DNA of 64,000 nucleotides from Synaphobranchus kaupii (Eukaryota; Chordata; Actinopteri; Anguilliformes; Synaphobranchidae): assembly GCA_029718625.1 (NCBI GenBank), contig CM056377.1, forward strand, positions 112,245,641-112,309,640. The letters run 5' to 3'. Both the position numbers and the translations under genes were made by a program. Each line of letters begins with the position of its first letter. Position 1 is the stretch's first letter. Shown piece after piece: positions 47,601 through 59,888 of the stretch. Under the pieces are notes generated by a model. It ran no database searches and was not told the origin of the DNA. It worked only from the letters and a program-made list of their open reading frames with translations.

Positions 47601-48323
47601 GTGGCACCACGGAAAGAGAATTTAGGTCTGTTCTTGTCTCTATTGTCTAAACAAGTGTGTTCACGCTGCGATAAGGCGGAGAATAGGACTCTCCAGACGA
47701 GGCACTCTCCTTCAGTACAACACCTCTTTTCAGTCCTGAAATCAGGCTGACCTTGTAGATAATATGAGACCTCATCCCTGTTTGTCACAGCGCAGGACAA
47801 CTTCTATTCCTTTGAGGCCCCGTCGAATATTTGAACGCTAATCCTCTGTGCACAAAGATATTTTGGTATGTGATGTGCAGTATGGTTCATTATGTTTCCA
47901 AATAGTGTAGCTTTGGACACAATGAAGCGTACGAAGATATAACAATGTTTCTACTTCCATTACTGGGCCCTCTTCACAGACTGAAGAGGCAGCAATAACA
48001 GGACAATCACCGGAATTACGTTACCCGTGCGACACCTGAAACCTCCCTCATCACTGAGGAAGACAATGCTTACCTTTGAAACATACCAACCATCACGCCA
48101 AACATAAAGTACTAAAGTAATACGGTAAAGAGGGAACGACTCTTCTGGTGGTTCTCTGTTAACAATTGTATCAATTGTAATAACAGTGAAGTGACAGATT
48201 CTGAGCTGGCTGACCATACTCACTAGAATAGCAGTATATTTATCAACACTGCCTATAACAAGGGAGCTACCCTCTGCTTTATCGACAGCACTGGTGCACC
48301 TGCTAATATACGTAGTTCATATA
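44694..48323. other. 3.6 kb with no gene recognised
   Basis: Apparently unique sequence, somewhat GC-richer at 45.2-46.0 kb. No splice-supported frame, RNA gene or transposon end was recognised. The moderate GC block could be conserved non-coding DNA. Confidence 0.45.
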
Positions 48324-49931
48324 CAGTGCCCTCCAAAATTATTGGCACACCTGGTAAAGATGAGTAAAAAGGGTTATAAATTGGTGAATTAGCTTAATCT
48401 CACACTGAAAAAATTTGAAAAATCCAACCTTTAATTGAAGTAAATTTATTCTGAGAAAAACAATTCCTCATTAAAAAATTATTATTTTTAACAAAACAAC
48501 GTGTGCCACAATGATTGGCACCCCTGCATTTAATACTTTGTGCAACTTCCGTTTGCCAATAAAACAGCACTGAGTCTTCTCCCGTAACAACTAATAAGGT
48601 CGGAGAATACAGAGCAAGGAATCTGAGACCATTCCTTTTTACAGAATCTCTCCAGATCATCCAGAGTCCTAGGTCCTCTCTTGTGCACTCTCCTCTTCAG
48701 CTCAGCCCACAGGTTTTCAATGGGGTTTACATCAGGGGACTGAGATGGCCAAGGCAGAAGCTTGATTTTGTTTTCAGTTAACCATTTTTGTGTTGATTTG
48801 GACGTATGTTTTGGATCATTGTCCTGCTGGAAGATCCAACGACGACCAACTGGGTTTCCTGGCAGAGGCAACCAGATTCAGATTTAAAATGTCCTGGTAT
48901 TTCATGGATGCCATGTACCCTAACAAGGTTCCCAGGGCCTTTGGAGGAAAAACAGCGCAACAACATCACAGAACCTCCACCATACTTAACAGTGGGGATC
49001 AGGTTATTTTCGGTATAGCCATCCTTCTTTTTACGCCAAACTCACCTTGAGTGTTGGTTGCCGAAAAGCTCAATTTTCGTTTCATCTGACCATAGAACAC
49101 GGTTCCAGTCAAAGTTCCAGTAGCGTTCAGCAAACTCCAGGCACTTATGTTTGTGGTGAAATGCCAGGAAAGGCTTTTTTCTGGCATGCCTTCCAAATAA
49201 TTTGTTCCAAATAATTTGTTGGCATGGAGGTGACGCCTAATGGTAGTTTTGGAGACTTGATGACCCCACAACGCTACGTTCCTCTGTAATTCTCCAACAG
49301 TGGGATTTTTTTTGCCTTTCTTACTATCCTCCTCACTGTGCGTGGGGGCAAAATAAACTTGGGTCCTCTTCCAGGCAAGTTTGTAACAGTTCCAGTTGCT
49401 TTGAACTTTTTAAGTCTTGCCCTAACGGTAGATATGGGCATTTTCAGGTGAGTAGCTATTTTTTATAGCCATTCCCTGACTTATGAAGCTCAACACACCT
49501 TTCCCTCATTTGATTTGTGTGTTCTCTTATCTTTCCCATGTTGATGTATGGATAAGGGAATATGGCCTCTGTGTCACCACATATTTATACCCCAGTGAAA
49601 CAGGAAGTCATGGATTACTGCTTGAAAGTTCCTAAGCACTCTGATCAACTTAAAAAAGTAAAATATAAATGGAAAAAATGCTTCAGTTACATTTTGTTCA
49701 TAATAATTTCTAGGGGTGCCAATAATTGTGGCACGGATGGTTTTGTTAAAAATAATAATTTCTTGATGAGGGATTCTTTTTTTTTCTCAGAATAAATTTA
49801 CTTCAATTAAAGGTTGCATTTTTCAAATTTTTTCAGTGTGAGATTAAGCTAATTCACCAAAAGGTGAATTTTTTTTTATAACCCTTTTTACTCAACTTTA
49901 CCAGCGGTGCCAATAATTGTGGAGGGCACTG
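48324..49931 (-). mobile_element. Full-length 1,608-bp Tc1-like transposon
   Basis: TA at 48,322-48,323 and 49,932-49,933 flank ends CAGTGCCCTCCAAAATTATT and (complement) CAGTGCCCTCCACAATTATT. Terminal inverted repeats of about 210-220 bp each (48,324-48,531 and 49,712-49,931) carry an ATTATTGGCAC-type word at both their outer and inner edges. That is the IR/DR layout of Sleeping-Beauty-like Tc1 elements, in which transposase binds four sites. The transposase between them is on the minus strand and broken. Confidence 0.92.
48533..49539 (-). pseudogene. Tc1-like transposase, full length but frameshifted
   Basis: The minus strand starts with ATG at 49,539 (MGKIREHTNQMRERCVELHK), the first helix-turn-helix region, which soon meets stops. 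A middle frame (49,271-48,999) carries VSKTTIRRHLHANKLFG. The last frame (48,871-48,533) carries WIFQQDNDPKHTS and SPDVNPIENLWAELKRRVHK, with the Asp and Glu of the DDE catalytic domain. The order and spacing match a normal transposase of about 340 residues. Several frameshifts and stops make it inactive, though the terminal repeats could in principle still be recognised by a related transposase. Confidence 0.9.
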
Positions 49932-49933
49932 TA

Positions 49934-51196
49934 TATTTACTGCATTTTGTTTTTGTGTTATGATCATATTTCAGAATTGACCAATTATCGGGGTAAGGGT
50001 GCTTCCTGATACATTTTATTACATGTATGATATTACATGAAATTCAGTACATGTTTGTCAATAACGTTGACTCACAGAGCCTTGTATATTTGTTCAGGAA
50101 TACTTGTTGAGTGTTGTTGAGTGCATCGAGGCCACAGTCTTTACAAGTGTCAAGGAGTGGTGATGCTCATGTATAACCTTGAGCAAACACTAAGGAGAGT
50201 TTTAATTGTGAGGTGGAGATTCTCGTCATCTCTTCTTGCAAAATAATTGCAATTCCATTTTTTTCCATTTTGTTTGCTGTTATTTGAGCTTCGGCGTCAC
50301 ATGAGGGACAAACTCTGTGTAGAGAAATTCTTTGATATCTTGAAGCAGGAGCCTTTGTAATTCTGTTTCCTTACTGCAGGTTTGCCTTGTCAGCAAAATG
50401 TTTTCTGAGACTGGAGCAATACACATACTGCAGATAAATAAACTCGAGGAGCATGGGTAGATCCTAGGATAAAGCATGAGCAATAGTTACAATGTCGGTT
50501 ACAGTTCAGAGATTAACATCTTGCCCCAAGTGTTACAAACTGGACCAGATGGATGGTGAAATATAAACACAGTTAAGATACTAATTTCACCTCCGAACAA
50601 ATAACCTGTCCAAAGTACAAATGTATGCATTCCAAATTAGTGCCAAATCAGTCAATTTAGGTTGATTTATCTGAATTGATTTGCAATTAAATGTACTTGC
50701 TTGATGATATACCTGCATTCATTGTGTTCATATATAAATGACTGACTGCATTTCACATATACTGTATGCCACGTTGTAAAAGATGATATGATATCAATAT
50801 GACACTCTTTATCCCCCAAGTTATTGCTTTCCTTTCTCCGATAATCTTTTCATGGCTGTGTTTGAATTGAGCTGTAATTGTAATGCAATGATAACACCAT
50901 TTTTTCAGTACCTTCATTTCCAAATGAGAACTGCAACAATACATTTTTTATAAATGAATACACAATACCAGAGGTTTACTGCACGGGTCTGCAGATGTAA
51001 GATGCAAGTGCGTTGCTTAAACCAAAGAAACTGTATATGTATTTGAAATGTTCTGTTCTACTTGTTTAAATCTCTAATTGTAATTTCAGTTGATATCTTT
51101 CTTTCCTGCCCACACCAATGCAAAACGATGCACTGCACTCCTGGAAAATGAGACAGTGATGAAAAGAAAATAATGGATCACTGTCCATCTTATGTA
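49934..51196. other. No gene seen
   Basis: AT-rich, apparently unique sequence. Confidence 0.55.
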
Positions 51197-51736
51197 CAGT
51201 ACTGTGCAAAAGTCTTAGGCACCCTAGAATTATATATATTTTTTTTCTTAGATGTTTATTTTTTGTCTTCTGCATTAGTATGTCAGTAGAAAAACACACA
51301 CAAAGATTTCAAAACATTCATTTTCCAAAAATGTAATTGAACTATCTTCAGCGAAAAGATGAATAAGGAGTTCTGTAACAGATGGTATGGCCTCCACAGA
51401 GCCCCGATCTCAACACCATCGAGGCTGTCTGGGATTACCTGGACAGACAGAAGCAAGCGAGACAGCCAAAGTCTGCAGAAGAACTGTGGCAAGTTCTCCA
51501 ATATGCTTGGAACAACCTACCAGCTGATTTTCTTATAAAACTGCACGTCAGAACTGATGCAGTTTTAAAGGCAAAGGGTGGTCACACCAAATATTGATTT
51601 GATTTAGTTTTTTACTGTTTACTGCTTTTTATAGTCAATTGTTTGATATTTAGAAACTTTTAATTTCATTATTCTTGAAAGCATCTTCGTTTTACAGAAT
51701 ATTTTCACATGTGCCTAAGACTTTTGCACAGTAGTG
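51197..51736 (+). mobile_element. 540-bp internally deleted Tc1-like element
   Basis: TA flanks both sides (51,195-51,196 and 51,737-51,738). Ends CAGTACTGTGCAAAAGTCTT and (complement) CACTACTGTGCAAAAGTCTT are inverted. The interior keeps only the 3' end of the transposase. Confidence 0.88.
51382..51597 (+). pseudogene. Tc1-like transposase, C-terminal fragment
   Basis: The frame reads WPPQSPDLNTIEAVWDYLDR, then KSAEELWQVLQYAWNNLPAD and ends KAKGGHTKY at a stop. SPDLN.IE..W holds the third catalytic acidic residue (Glu) of the DDE domain, and GGHTKY is the usual C-terminus of these proteins. Everything upstream is deleted, so it cannot be active. The remaining frame has no stop, which suggests the element spread as a deletion derivative. 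Confidence 0.88.
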
Positions 51737-51962
51737 TAAATACTAAGAATCTACCCATCTTTGACAAACTGAAAGAGTCCTAGGTTTATTATGACACCAC
51801 TGGGCAAAAACCAGATGAACCCCACATTTTGAGATATTTTTAAAGTAGCACTAATTCTCAGCGGGTTTAAAGGGAATCGTAAAGCAATGATCCATAAAGA
51901 AAAATGAAAGAATCACAAATAAATCATAAAGAAAAGTGGTCCTTTTCAAGCATACTCTTTAA

Positions 51963-53505
51963 AGGTGCACTATGCAGGATTTTTAGCCTGGCTGTAGTTC
52001 TGTGTTGACAATCAAAAAAGTCTCCTCCTCCCTTCTAAACCCCACCCACTCCCCTCTGTTGAGGCAGAGATTGTATAGCAAGAAACAGGCGAAAAATGTC
52101 AAGCAAAGATAAAATGAAAATAACGTTTCCAGCAACATTGTTCTATACAGTAACAGTAATTGGGTAGTGTTATAACGATTAAATGAACACTTTTGAAATC
52201 GTTTTGAAGTCCTCAGCTCCCCAACATCGACTCCTGCTTTATAATGTATGCATTGATATACTGTACGTCGCTTAGATTAAAAGCATCTGCTAGGAAGCAT
52301 GTATCTGGCTCATCGTTACTGCCGTCTCTGACGAACGCAGTTGTAATTGGCGATTCTATGTTCGGAACGTAAATGTTGCCAGTGGTTTCATGGATTTTAA
52401 CGTGAAGCCTACTGTTTTCCTGGTGTGAGAGTGGATGACATAGGTTACAACATCAAGCTCCCCTGATCATTTAAAAACACTCTGGAGCTGTAATCATTCA
52501 TGCAGGCAGAAATTACACTAGGTTGAGAAAATCATAAGTTTTAAAGACTGATTTTATTTCATTATAGGCTTATAACTGCATTAAACCCATTTGCAAGCTT
52601 AATTGTGATCTCAGGACGGCTTCCTGTTTTAAACCGTGGCAGTGAGAAATTCAGCCAGCTCAGTGCCCTAAATGCCAGTGTTTGGCTAACATTATTCTGA
52701 AATGTAAGACAACAAAATTTGTTTGTTTGAATGATGTAACCTTAGCTAGCTTGCTAGCTAACGTTAGCCTCGAAACAAAGAATACCTAACCTAGACACAT
52801 CATTTCACTAAAATATCTACCTAGCAATCTAACGCTAGCAAAATGTGAACACATTCATTGATTCAGTCACAAAATTGAATACATTCTTCTAAAACAGGTA
52901 TCTGGTTTGCATTAGATAAGATAGATAACTAGCTAGTAGCCATGATAAATTAGCTAAGGTTAGTTAACGTTAGCTGAAGCTCAATGCTTACCTGTTCAAG
53001 AGAAAATTTGCCAACTCGGCATCCGTCTTGAAATCCTTCTGGGCTCTAAGCTGTCTCCATCTTTCAAATGCAACTCCAAGATTTACCCGTGTTTTAGCAC
53101 GGCTCTGGTCTCTGAGCTTTTTTGGGACGAGGCTTTTTAGGTTGGGTAGAATCTAGTACAATCTCAGTTGATCCAGTTAGCTTGCTTGCTTCCATGGCTG
53201 CAGCGCGCTGTGTTTGTGTGCTAATTTGTTTCATATCTGGCAACCCGGAGTGTCGAAATGGGAAGTGGGCGGAGTCAACTCGGAGACGATCGGGCAGTGG
53301 GCGGAGTCAACTCAGAGAATAGTGAATCATATAGGACAAAAACAGACGTTCCGACCTGGAATGGAAATTTCAAAGGAGAACATACTGGCTGCAGCATTGT
53401 TGTCGGAGAAGCCAGTATTTCGACTTAGCATGTTTCCTTAATCTCTGATGACATATCATGGTCATTTTATGATTTAGTACAGTATATTTGTTACATATAG
53501 CTCCT
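51963..53505 (-). mobile_element. TTAA-flanked transposon, copy 2
   Basis: TTAA at 51,959-51,962 and 53,506-53,509 flank ends AGGTGCACTATGCAGG and (complement) AGGAGCTATATGTAAC, an imperfect 16-bp inverted repeat. It shares about 600 bp with copy 1 and carries an extra 0.9-kb interior with a minus-strand exon. A GTACGTCGCTTAGATTAAAA word near 52,262 resembles the LINE/SINE tail seen elsewhere in the window. Likely a deletion derivative of a larger Kolobok- or piggyBac-type element. Confidence 0.8.
52992..53195 (-). pseudogene. Transposon first exon with a conserved basic/aromatic domain, frameshifted
   Basis: From ATG at 53,195 (minus) the frame reads MEASKLTGSTEIVLDSTQ and a Lys/Pro-rich stretch, then meets a stop. 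In the neighbouring frame directly after it lies AKTRVNLGVAFERWRQLRAQ followed by KDFKTDAELANFLLN, which runs into GTAAGC, a good splice donor, at 52,991. A RVN.G.AF.RWR.L....G.KTDAELA.FLL motif recurs in transposon-linked teleost proteins as I remember it, but I do not know its function. No further exons were found in the element, so this looks like a leftover 5' exon. Confidence 0.55.
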
Positions 53506-53856
53506 TTAAGTACTGAAATAAAAAAAATCTAAGAAAGCATGGCATGACCATGACTACTGTATGTTCTAAAGGATATGATAGAACAGTTGCTCTGATCAAA
53601 TTCACCCAGAGGACCTGGAAATGTAGACTTTGCGTAGCAGTACAGTAATGACACTGGGCACTATTAGGATAAATCAATGAAATGTAATTCATTTTGTGAT
53701 TCACGGTTTTCTCAGTTTGCTAATTACTACTGTTTGGAGTGTTGCGTGTTACAGCCAACACATCATAATAAGTAATGGCGGACTGTAGTGCGTCAAATGA
53801 GCACCTTTCATGTGCCGAGTGTGGGTTTGGAGTGGTTGTCAAAGCCAGTGCGTTTG

Positions 53857-54082
53857 GCGGCAGTGTAGTATAATGGTTAAGGAACTGGCCTTGTAACTGA
53901 AAGGTTGCAGGTTCAATTCCCAGGTAGGACACTGCTGTTGTACCCTTGAGCAAGGTACATAACCTGAATTGCTTCAGTATATATCCAGCTGTATAAATGG
54001 ATAATATGTAAAAAATGCAAAAAAAAAGTTGTGTTAGTCGCTCTGGATAAGTGTCTGCTAAATGCCTCTAATGTAATGTAAT
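53857..54082 (+). mobile_element. tRNA-derived SINE
   Basis: The head has an A-box-like TAGTATAATGG and a B-box GGTTCAATTCC spaced as in a tRNA gene (RNA polymerase III internal promoter). A conserved body follows (GGACACTGCTGTTGTACCCT, GAGCAAGGTACATAACCTG). The 3' end GTCGCTCTGGATAAGTGTCT then GCTAAATG...AATGTAATGTA matches the tail of the L2-type LINE at 59.9 kb, so that LINE's machinery probably moved it. It is not a functional tRNA gene. Confidence 0.9.
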
Positions 54083-56660
54083 ACATTAAGCATACAGTGG
54101 CAAGTGAAAGAAAAAAATAATAACTGCAGTAAAGTCAACTTTATTCTTTCATGCCATTGTGCACTCACTTACAGATTCATATTCAGTTTTTGAATATTTT
54201 TTAATGGATTTATTTCCATTATTTTCCGTGCTTAATTTTGATACTTTATTGGACTCGTGGCTCATCCAGATGCTTTGTCATTTTCCCAGTGATCTGTGGT
54301 TTCATGCTCTGCCGTAGGATGATTGCGTGTCTCAGTGACACCAGTCGAATGTCAGCCAAGACAACACATTCCCTGCATGTCTCAAGAGCATGACCTACAA
54401 ACTAATGGCTCAACGAGCGTGGCATTGCACGTAGAATCAGCTGTGTGAGGGTGCACAGTTAGGTAACAGCCATCAGTGCAGATGGTGATCAATAAGACTT
54501 AACAGTGATGTGACGTGAATGCATTTCAAACTTTTGCCCCCTTTCTACCATGACTGCTTGGCAGAACTGAGCAATTTCAGTAACGTAATTTGAGGAAACT
54601 GCAAAGTGCAAACAAACATTTTATTAGGCTTATACCTGCACATTGTCATGTCAAAAAGAAGACAATCGGTTCGATCAAAGTGAGACATTCTCAGAGAGTA
54701 TGATGCTGTTGCGTAGTGCTGCAGAGAGCCACCATTGTCGGGTGAAAAGACATGAGGAAATGAACGGACAACTTGCGTTCAGACATTTTTTGACTTCTGT
54801 CGTTCTGTAGTGCACTTCTTGGAAAAGGTGTAGCCTATGCCACTTCTAGAATTTATTCATTAGTGACTTTATTCCAGGTTATATTAAAAGGTGCAGCAAT
54901 ACAACGGCTAATACGTATGCCGTATGGCTGACATAGTTTGTTTATTAGATTTAGCTGCATGATCAAATTATCCAGACAGAGAGGTGCTATGAATAAGCTA
55001 ACTTTAATTGATTATAAATTATTCATATTTTTGTCTCTATTGATACTGTAGAATTCAGTGTTAGTTTTAGGAATGCCCTTTCATTTGGAATCTACCTGAG
55101 GGATTTCTTGCAGTTAGAATCACATACATACACAGATGCAGGACATGCTATGAAAATGTTGTTGCTGTGAAGTAGCTGAACTTACACCTCGTGCAGCATT
55201 TTTAAAAGAATTTGATGTACATTTGCACTTGGTATTTAACATGTTGTTTTGTGATGTGCCATTTCCCTGAATTCACGCCTGCATGATAAATCACAGGTGT
55301 TTGTTGCAACAGACAAGTTTGTCAATAGTAGAAATTAGACAGGCAGGGAATGCAGATAAAAAAATTACCTCTGCTTGAATTCCTTACTTAAAGTTATGTG
55401 CAATGCAAGGACTAGATAGACTTAGTAAAGGCCCATGTTTACTTTCTAATGATTTTCTTGAAAACATTATTTACTTGTTGGAATATAAGAGGTTACTGTA
55501 GCAGAAAGAAAATATTTGTGCCTCAGTCTAGTATACAATATACTCAATGAAAAAAATCACACGTACACATGGAAAATAATAAAGCTGCTTTCTAACGTGG
55601 AAAATCAAAACTATGCCATACATTTGAATGTGTTGTTTTTGGGCTGGATTGTTGAGGAATGTATTTATTAAATTGCCAATTTTGAAAAGTCAATTTACTC
55701 TGCACCTGGGCATGTGTGCAAGTATATATTAATCAAAAATGATGCAAAAGTGAATAAGTTAAACAGAAATGATTAGTACTTTTTCATGTGCTGTGACTGT
55801 TTGTGCCGCTGCTTCACAAAAGAAAAATGACGAGCGCTTGTACCTGCCAAAGGAGCCCTTGCACTAGCTAGAGCAAATTTGATATAATTATAGCAGTTAC
55901 CACCTCAATATTTTAAATAAAAACATCATAGACATGGCTGGAACCCCCCTTCCCCCCTCTAGTTTTCCCTTCCTTATTTGATTTTAAAACATTGACCTCT
56001 GTCAGAAATCATTGCCCCTGTCCACACGCCTGCAGAGCGTTATGTAAGAGGAATTTGTGACTGATTATTGGGACACACCATGGCATGGCAATGCAGTGAG
56101 TAATCTTGCATCTCGCAGTCACGCAGACAAGAGCAGCCATCCAACTGCACAGCGGAATAGAATAGAATTACAGCTAGTGTGGTGAGTGGATTTATTTTTT
56201 GCACAATAGGGTGTTGTTTGTTTGTACCGTAACGCATGAACGATTATGATGTTGTTTGGCATCAATTGAAAATGAAAGAAAAATTTAGCAAGTGTTTAGA
56301 ACATAGCAATATTTTTAATGAACTATAGGCCTATTTACATTGACTTCAAATCTTATAAAGTCAGATTAATTGTCAGCTTTTACCCTACCTAAACATGTCC
56401 ATACATCTGTTTGACACATTTGTAGGCATTATTTGCATCTGCCTACACTACACTCGGAATCTCAGATATTCCATTTAAATTATACACAAATAACTCATCT
56501 TCATGGGATCTTTTAAACATACTGTACTTTATAGCAAATGTTATAAAAGCTCTTCAAGCTGAGAGTGAAGTGACATGCTATATGTAGGGGTGATACTAGA
56601 GATTTTGGGCCCCATGAAAAGACCTCACATTGGGCCTCAGGAATCTCCTGACCCCCAGTT
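54083..56660. other. 2.6 kb with no gene recognised
   Basis: AT-rich, apparently unique sequence; no supported frames or element ends. Confidence 0.5.
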
Positions 56661-57760
56661 CCCCACCCACAAGGTGCTGCTGGCTATATGCACATACAGA
56701 GTGGCAGCCAGTGAGCTCCACCCACAAGGTGCCGCTGGCTATATGCACATACAGAGTGACAGCCAGTGAGCTCCACCCACAAGGTGCCGCTGGCTATATG
56801 CACATACAGAGTGGCAGCCAGTGAGCTCCACCCACAAGGTGCCGCTGGCTATATGCACATACAGAGTGGCAGCCAGTGAGCATCACCCACAAGGTGCAGC
56901 TGGCTATATGCACATACAGAGTGGCAGCCAGTGAGCTCCACCTACAAGGTGCCGCTGGCTATATGCACAAACAGAGTGGCAGCCAGTGAGCTCCACCCAC
57001 ATGGTGCTGCTGGCTATATGCACATACAGAGTGGCAGCCAGTGAGCTCCACCCACAAGGTGCCGCTGGCTATATGCACATACAGAGTGGCAGCCAGTGAG
57101 CTCCACCCACATGGTGCTGCTGGCTATATGCACATACAGAGTGGCAGCCAGTGAGCTCCACCCACATGGTGCCGCTGGCTATATGCACATACAGAGTGGC
57201 AGCCAGTGAGCTCCACCTACAAGGTGCCGCTGGCTATATGCACAAACAGAGTGGCAGCCAGTGAGCTCCACCCACATGGTGCTGCTGGCTATATGCACAT
57301 ACAGAGTGGCAGCCAGTGAGCTCCACCCACAAGGTGCTGCTGGCTATATGCACATACAGAGTGGCAGCCAGTGAGCTCCACCCACAAGGTGCCGCTGGCT
57401 ATATGCACATACAGAGTGGCAGCCAGTGAGCTCCACCTACAAGGTGCCGCTGGCTATATGCACATACAGAGTGGCAGCCAGTGAGCTCCACCCACATGGT
57501 GCTGCTGGCTATATGCACAAACAGAGTGGCAGCCAGTGAGCTCCACCCACATAGTGCTGCTGGCTATATGCACATACAGAGTGGCAGCCAGTGAGCTCCA
57601 CCCACATGGTGCTGCTGGCTATATGCACATACAGAGTGGCAGCCAGTGAGCTCCACCCACATGGTGCTGCTGGCTATATGCACATACAGAGTGGCAGCCA
57701 GTGAGCTCCACCCACATGGTGCCGCTGGCTATATGCACATACAGAGTGGCAGCCAGTGAG
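56661..57760. repeat. Minisatellite: twenty 55-bp units
   Basis: Exactly 1,100 bp of head-to-tail 55-bp units (core GCTGGCTATATGCACATACA, then GAGTGGCAGCCAGTGAGC) with no insertion or deletion between units. Variable sites are AAGG/ATGG, GCCGC/GCTGC, CACCCAC/CACCTAC and ACATAC/ACAAAC. A variant pattern recurs five units apart. Because 55 is not a multiple of three, the open frames across it are shadows of the repeat. The array ends in CCCCAC followed by a T-rich tract. Confidence 0.97.
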
Positions 57761-57766
57761 CCCCAC

Positions 57767-58344
57767 TTTTTTTTCTTTTTTTTTTTACATGCTAGGGGAA
57801 GTTGGTGAGAAGTGTGTGACTGATGAGGTTACAGGAGGGTTGTACTTGGTGTGTGTGTCTGTCAAGTGTCTAATTGTGCAGAGCGCTCGTGTGTTTCAGC
57901 GTCACAACAGATGCGTGGGAAGCCGACAGCACATTGCCTTGTTTAATCTGAGCCTATATTTGTAAAAGAATCTTATTTTGTCCACCTGTCTGACATGCCA
58001 TATGCAGCTTCTCTTTGTGATGCAGTTGCACACTGTACTTTTTATATCCACAGGTGTTTGTGAATATAAGATAATTTCTTCTCTTTTCAAATGTCCGCCT
58101 TGGCACACAGTAATAGGCCTACTTTAATGCTTTTCGCTCGTTTCTATTTTTAAATTAAATGCTTGAGGTGATGTTCTGGAGGTGGAGGCTTATAGGCCTT
58201 TTCATGGATAAATGCATGCTGATGGTTTTCAGTGATAGAATAGAATAGAATGACTTTTATTTTCCCTTTAGGGACCTTCAGTTGTAGCCACATCAGCATC
58301 AACAAAAAGAATCTGATGACAAATACACATTAAAGACAACCCAC
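57767..58344. other. No gene seen; T-rich tract at its start
   Basis: A T-rich tract at 57,767-57,786, then ordinary AT-rich sequence. Confidence 0.55.
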
Positions 58345-58348
58345 TTAA

Positions 58349-58717
58349 AGGGATAGTTCGGAATTTTGGACATAATGTCTCAATTACGACTTACCCATGA
58401 TGTAGTTGATTGATGGAAACCATTTTCAGATAATTCCATGCTGTCCCATTTTTTGGACATACACACGGTAGCATCCACTACCAAACGCACTTAAGTTGTT
58501 GTCGTATTTTATTTGCTTTGGGTGCACTGTGGAGTGTTTAAGTGCGTTTGGTAGTGGATGCTACCGGTTGCCATAGAGTTGCGCTAGCATTAGCAACGTG
58601 TGTATGTCCAAAAGAAGGGAATTAGCATGGAATTAGCTGAAAATGGTTTCCATCAATCAACTACATCATGGGTAAGTCGTAATTGAGACATTATGTCCAA
58701 AATTCCGAACTATCCCT
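58349..58717. mobile_element. 369-bp TTAA-flanked hairpin MITE
   Basis: TTAA at 58,345-58,348 and 58,718-58,721 flank inverted repeats of about 92 bp with a single clear mismatch. They begin AGGGATAGTTCGGAATTTTG. A second inverted pair inside (GGTAGCATCCACTACCAAAC and its complement) makes almost the whole element a hairpin. No frame. The near-identity of the arms suggests a fairly young copy. Confidence 0.93.
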
Positions 58718-58721
58718 TTAA

Positions 58722-59888
58722 GAATAACCAGCAGGATTGCGCTCTCGTCTGCTGTATGTTAGTTGAGATGCAGACTGAAGACCCAACTCCTTAGACTGTT
58801 ACCTTCTTTCCCCCACCCAATAGCAACCCCTCCTTTTGTATTAATTTAGGTTATTGATTTTTTTTAATGGTTTTAGATTATGTTCTTATGGGTTTATGAT
58901 TCTGTTCTTGGGGATTGTTATGGCTGTAGCTTGTATGTGTTTTTGGTTCTTGGTTAGCAGCATATTTAGCTTGAACTAGCGCTGTAATGGTGTTGCATCT
59001 GTGCTTGCTCATCTGGGCATGCTAGTAGCCAGGTCTGGCATTATTACCCATGTTAATCAGGTGAATGTACAGCACTTCTGGTTCTCCTATATTGCAAGTC
59101 ACTCTGGATACTGCTAAATTATTGCAGTGCAATTTGAAGGTGAAGTTAGAAGTTGACACAGACAGGGTAAATGCTTGGCAGAGAACAACTGAACGGTGGC
59201 ATTGGAATGGCTGTACGAAAGTGATTCTCAGTGGATGTTTGAGGTAATGATATCAAGGGCATTCTGTCATCAAGGAGGCATTTTTGATCTCTGTCCAGTG
59301 TAATTACTAGCTTATCCTCCTTCTCAGTTGACCAGTCAATATTCAAAGAGAATATATCTTTGAATTCTGCATGATTCATCAGTCTCTTTTCATTTGCCCT
59401 GAATTTGAGGTAATTGCACCTGGCAAACTTAGCAATCTTTGGCAGTGGTGCAGCAGACTTTACACGACTAATTAGTCTTTTATGTTGCTCTAAATTATTA
59501 AGCCCAACGGCACTGGAAATGTTTTGTTGAAAATATGGTTTCGCTGTAGCCTCATAAAACGCAGATTTACAGCAGACATTAGTGTTGCCTCAGGGAGCAT
59601 TGTTTCATTGTAATAAAAGCACATGCAAAGTGTAAACTGGATGCTCTGTACATGATGGTGCTCGTTTACCCTAGGGTTTCCCCTGTTTCACCCCATATGC
59701 CTGGTGGCATGCTGTTCAGGGCTATAGTGGGGCAATACTTTTAATATCAGGGAGACTGGGTGTCAGGAGCACAGGGAGACTGTGTCTATTTTGTAAATAT
59801 GTCCATGCGGTTGTTATTAAGGATATATAAAGATACAGAAAAATACATACCTGCAAAGCCATAACTATTCAGTTAATGGTTATTCATA
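58722..59888. other. No gene seen
   Basis: AT-rich, apparently unique sequence. Confidence 0.5.

Noticed and set aside
53857..53940. tRNA gene
   Set aside because: A and B boxes are present, but the sequence continues into a SINE body and LINE-type tail and does not form a clean cloverleaf.
56575..56824. Two 64-residue repeated-peptide frames
   Set aside because: They are frames across a 55-bp minisatellite; the unit length shifts frame every unit, so no consistent protein is encoded.
56661..57760. Direct repeats resembling a CRISPR array
   Set aside because: Units are contiguous with no unique spacers, and the window is vertebrate DNA.
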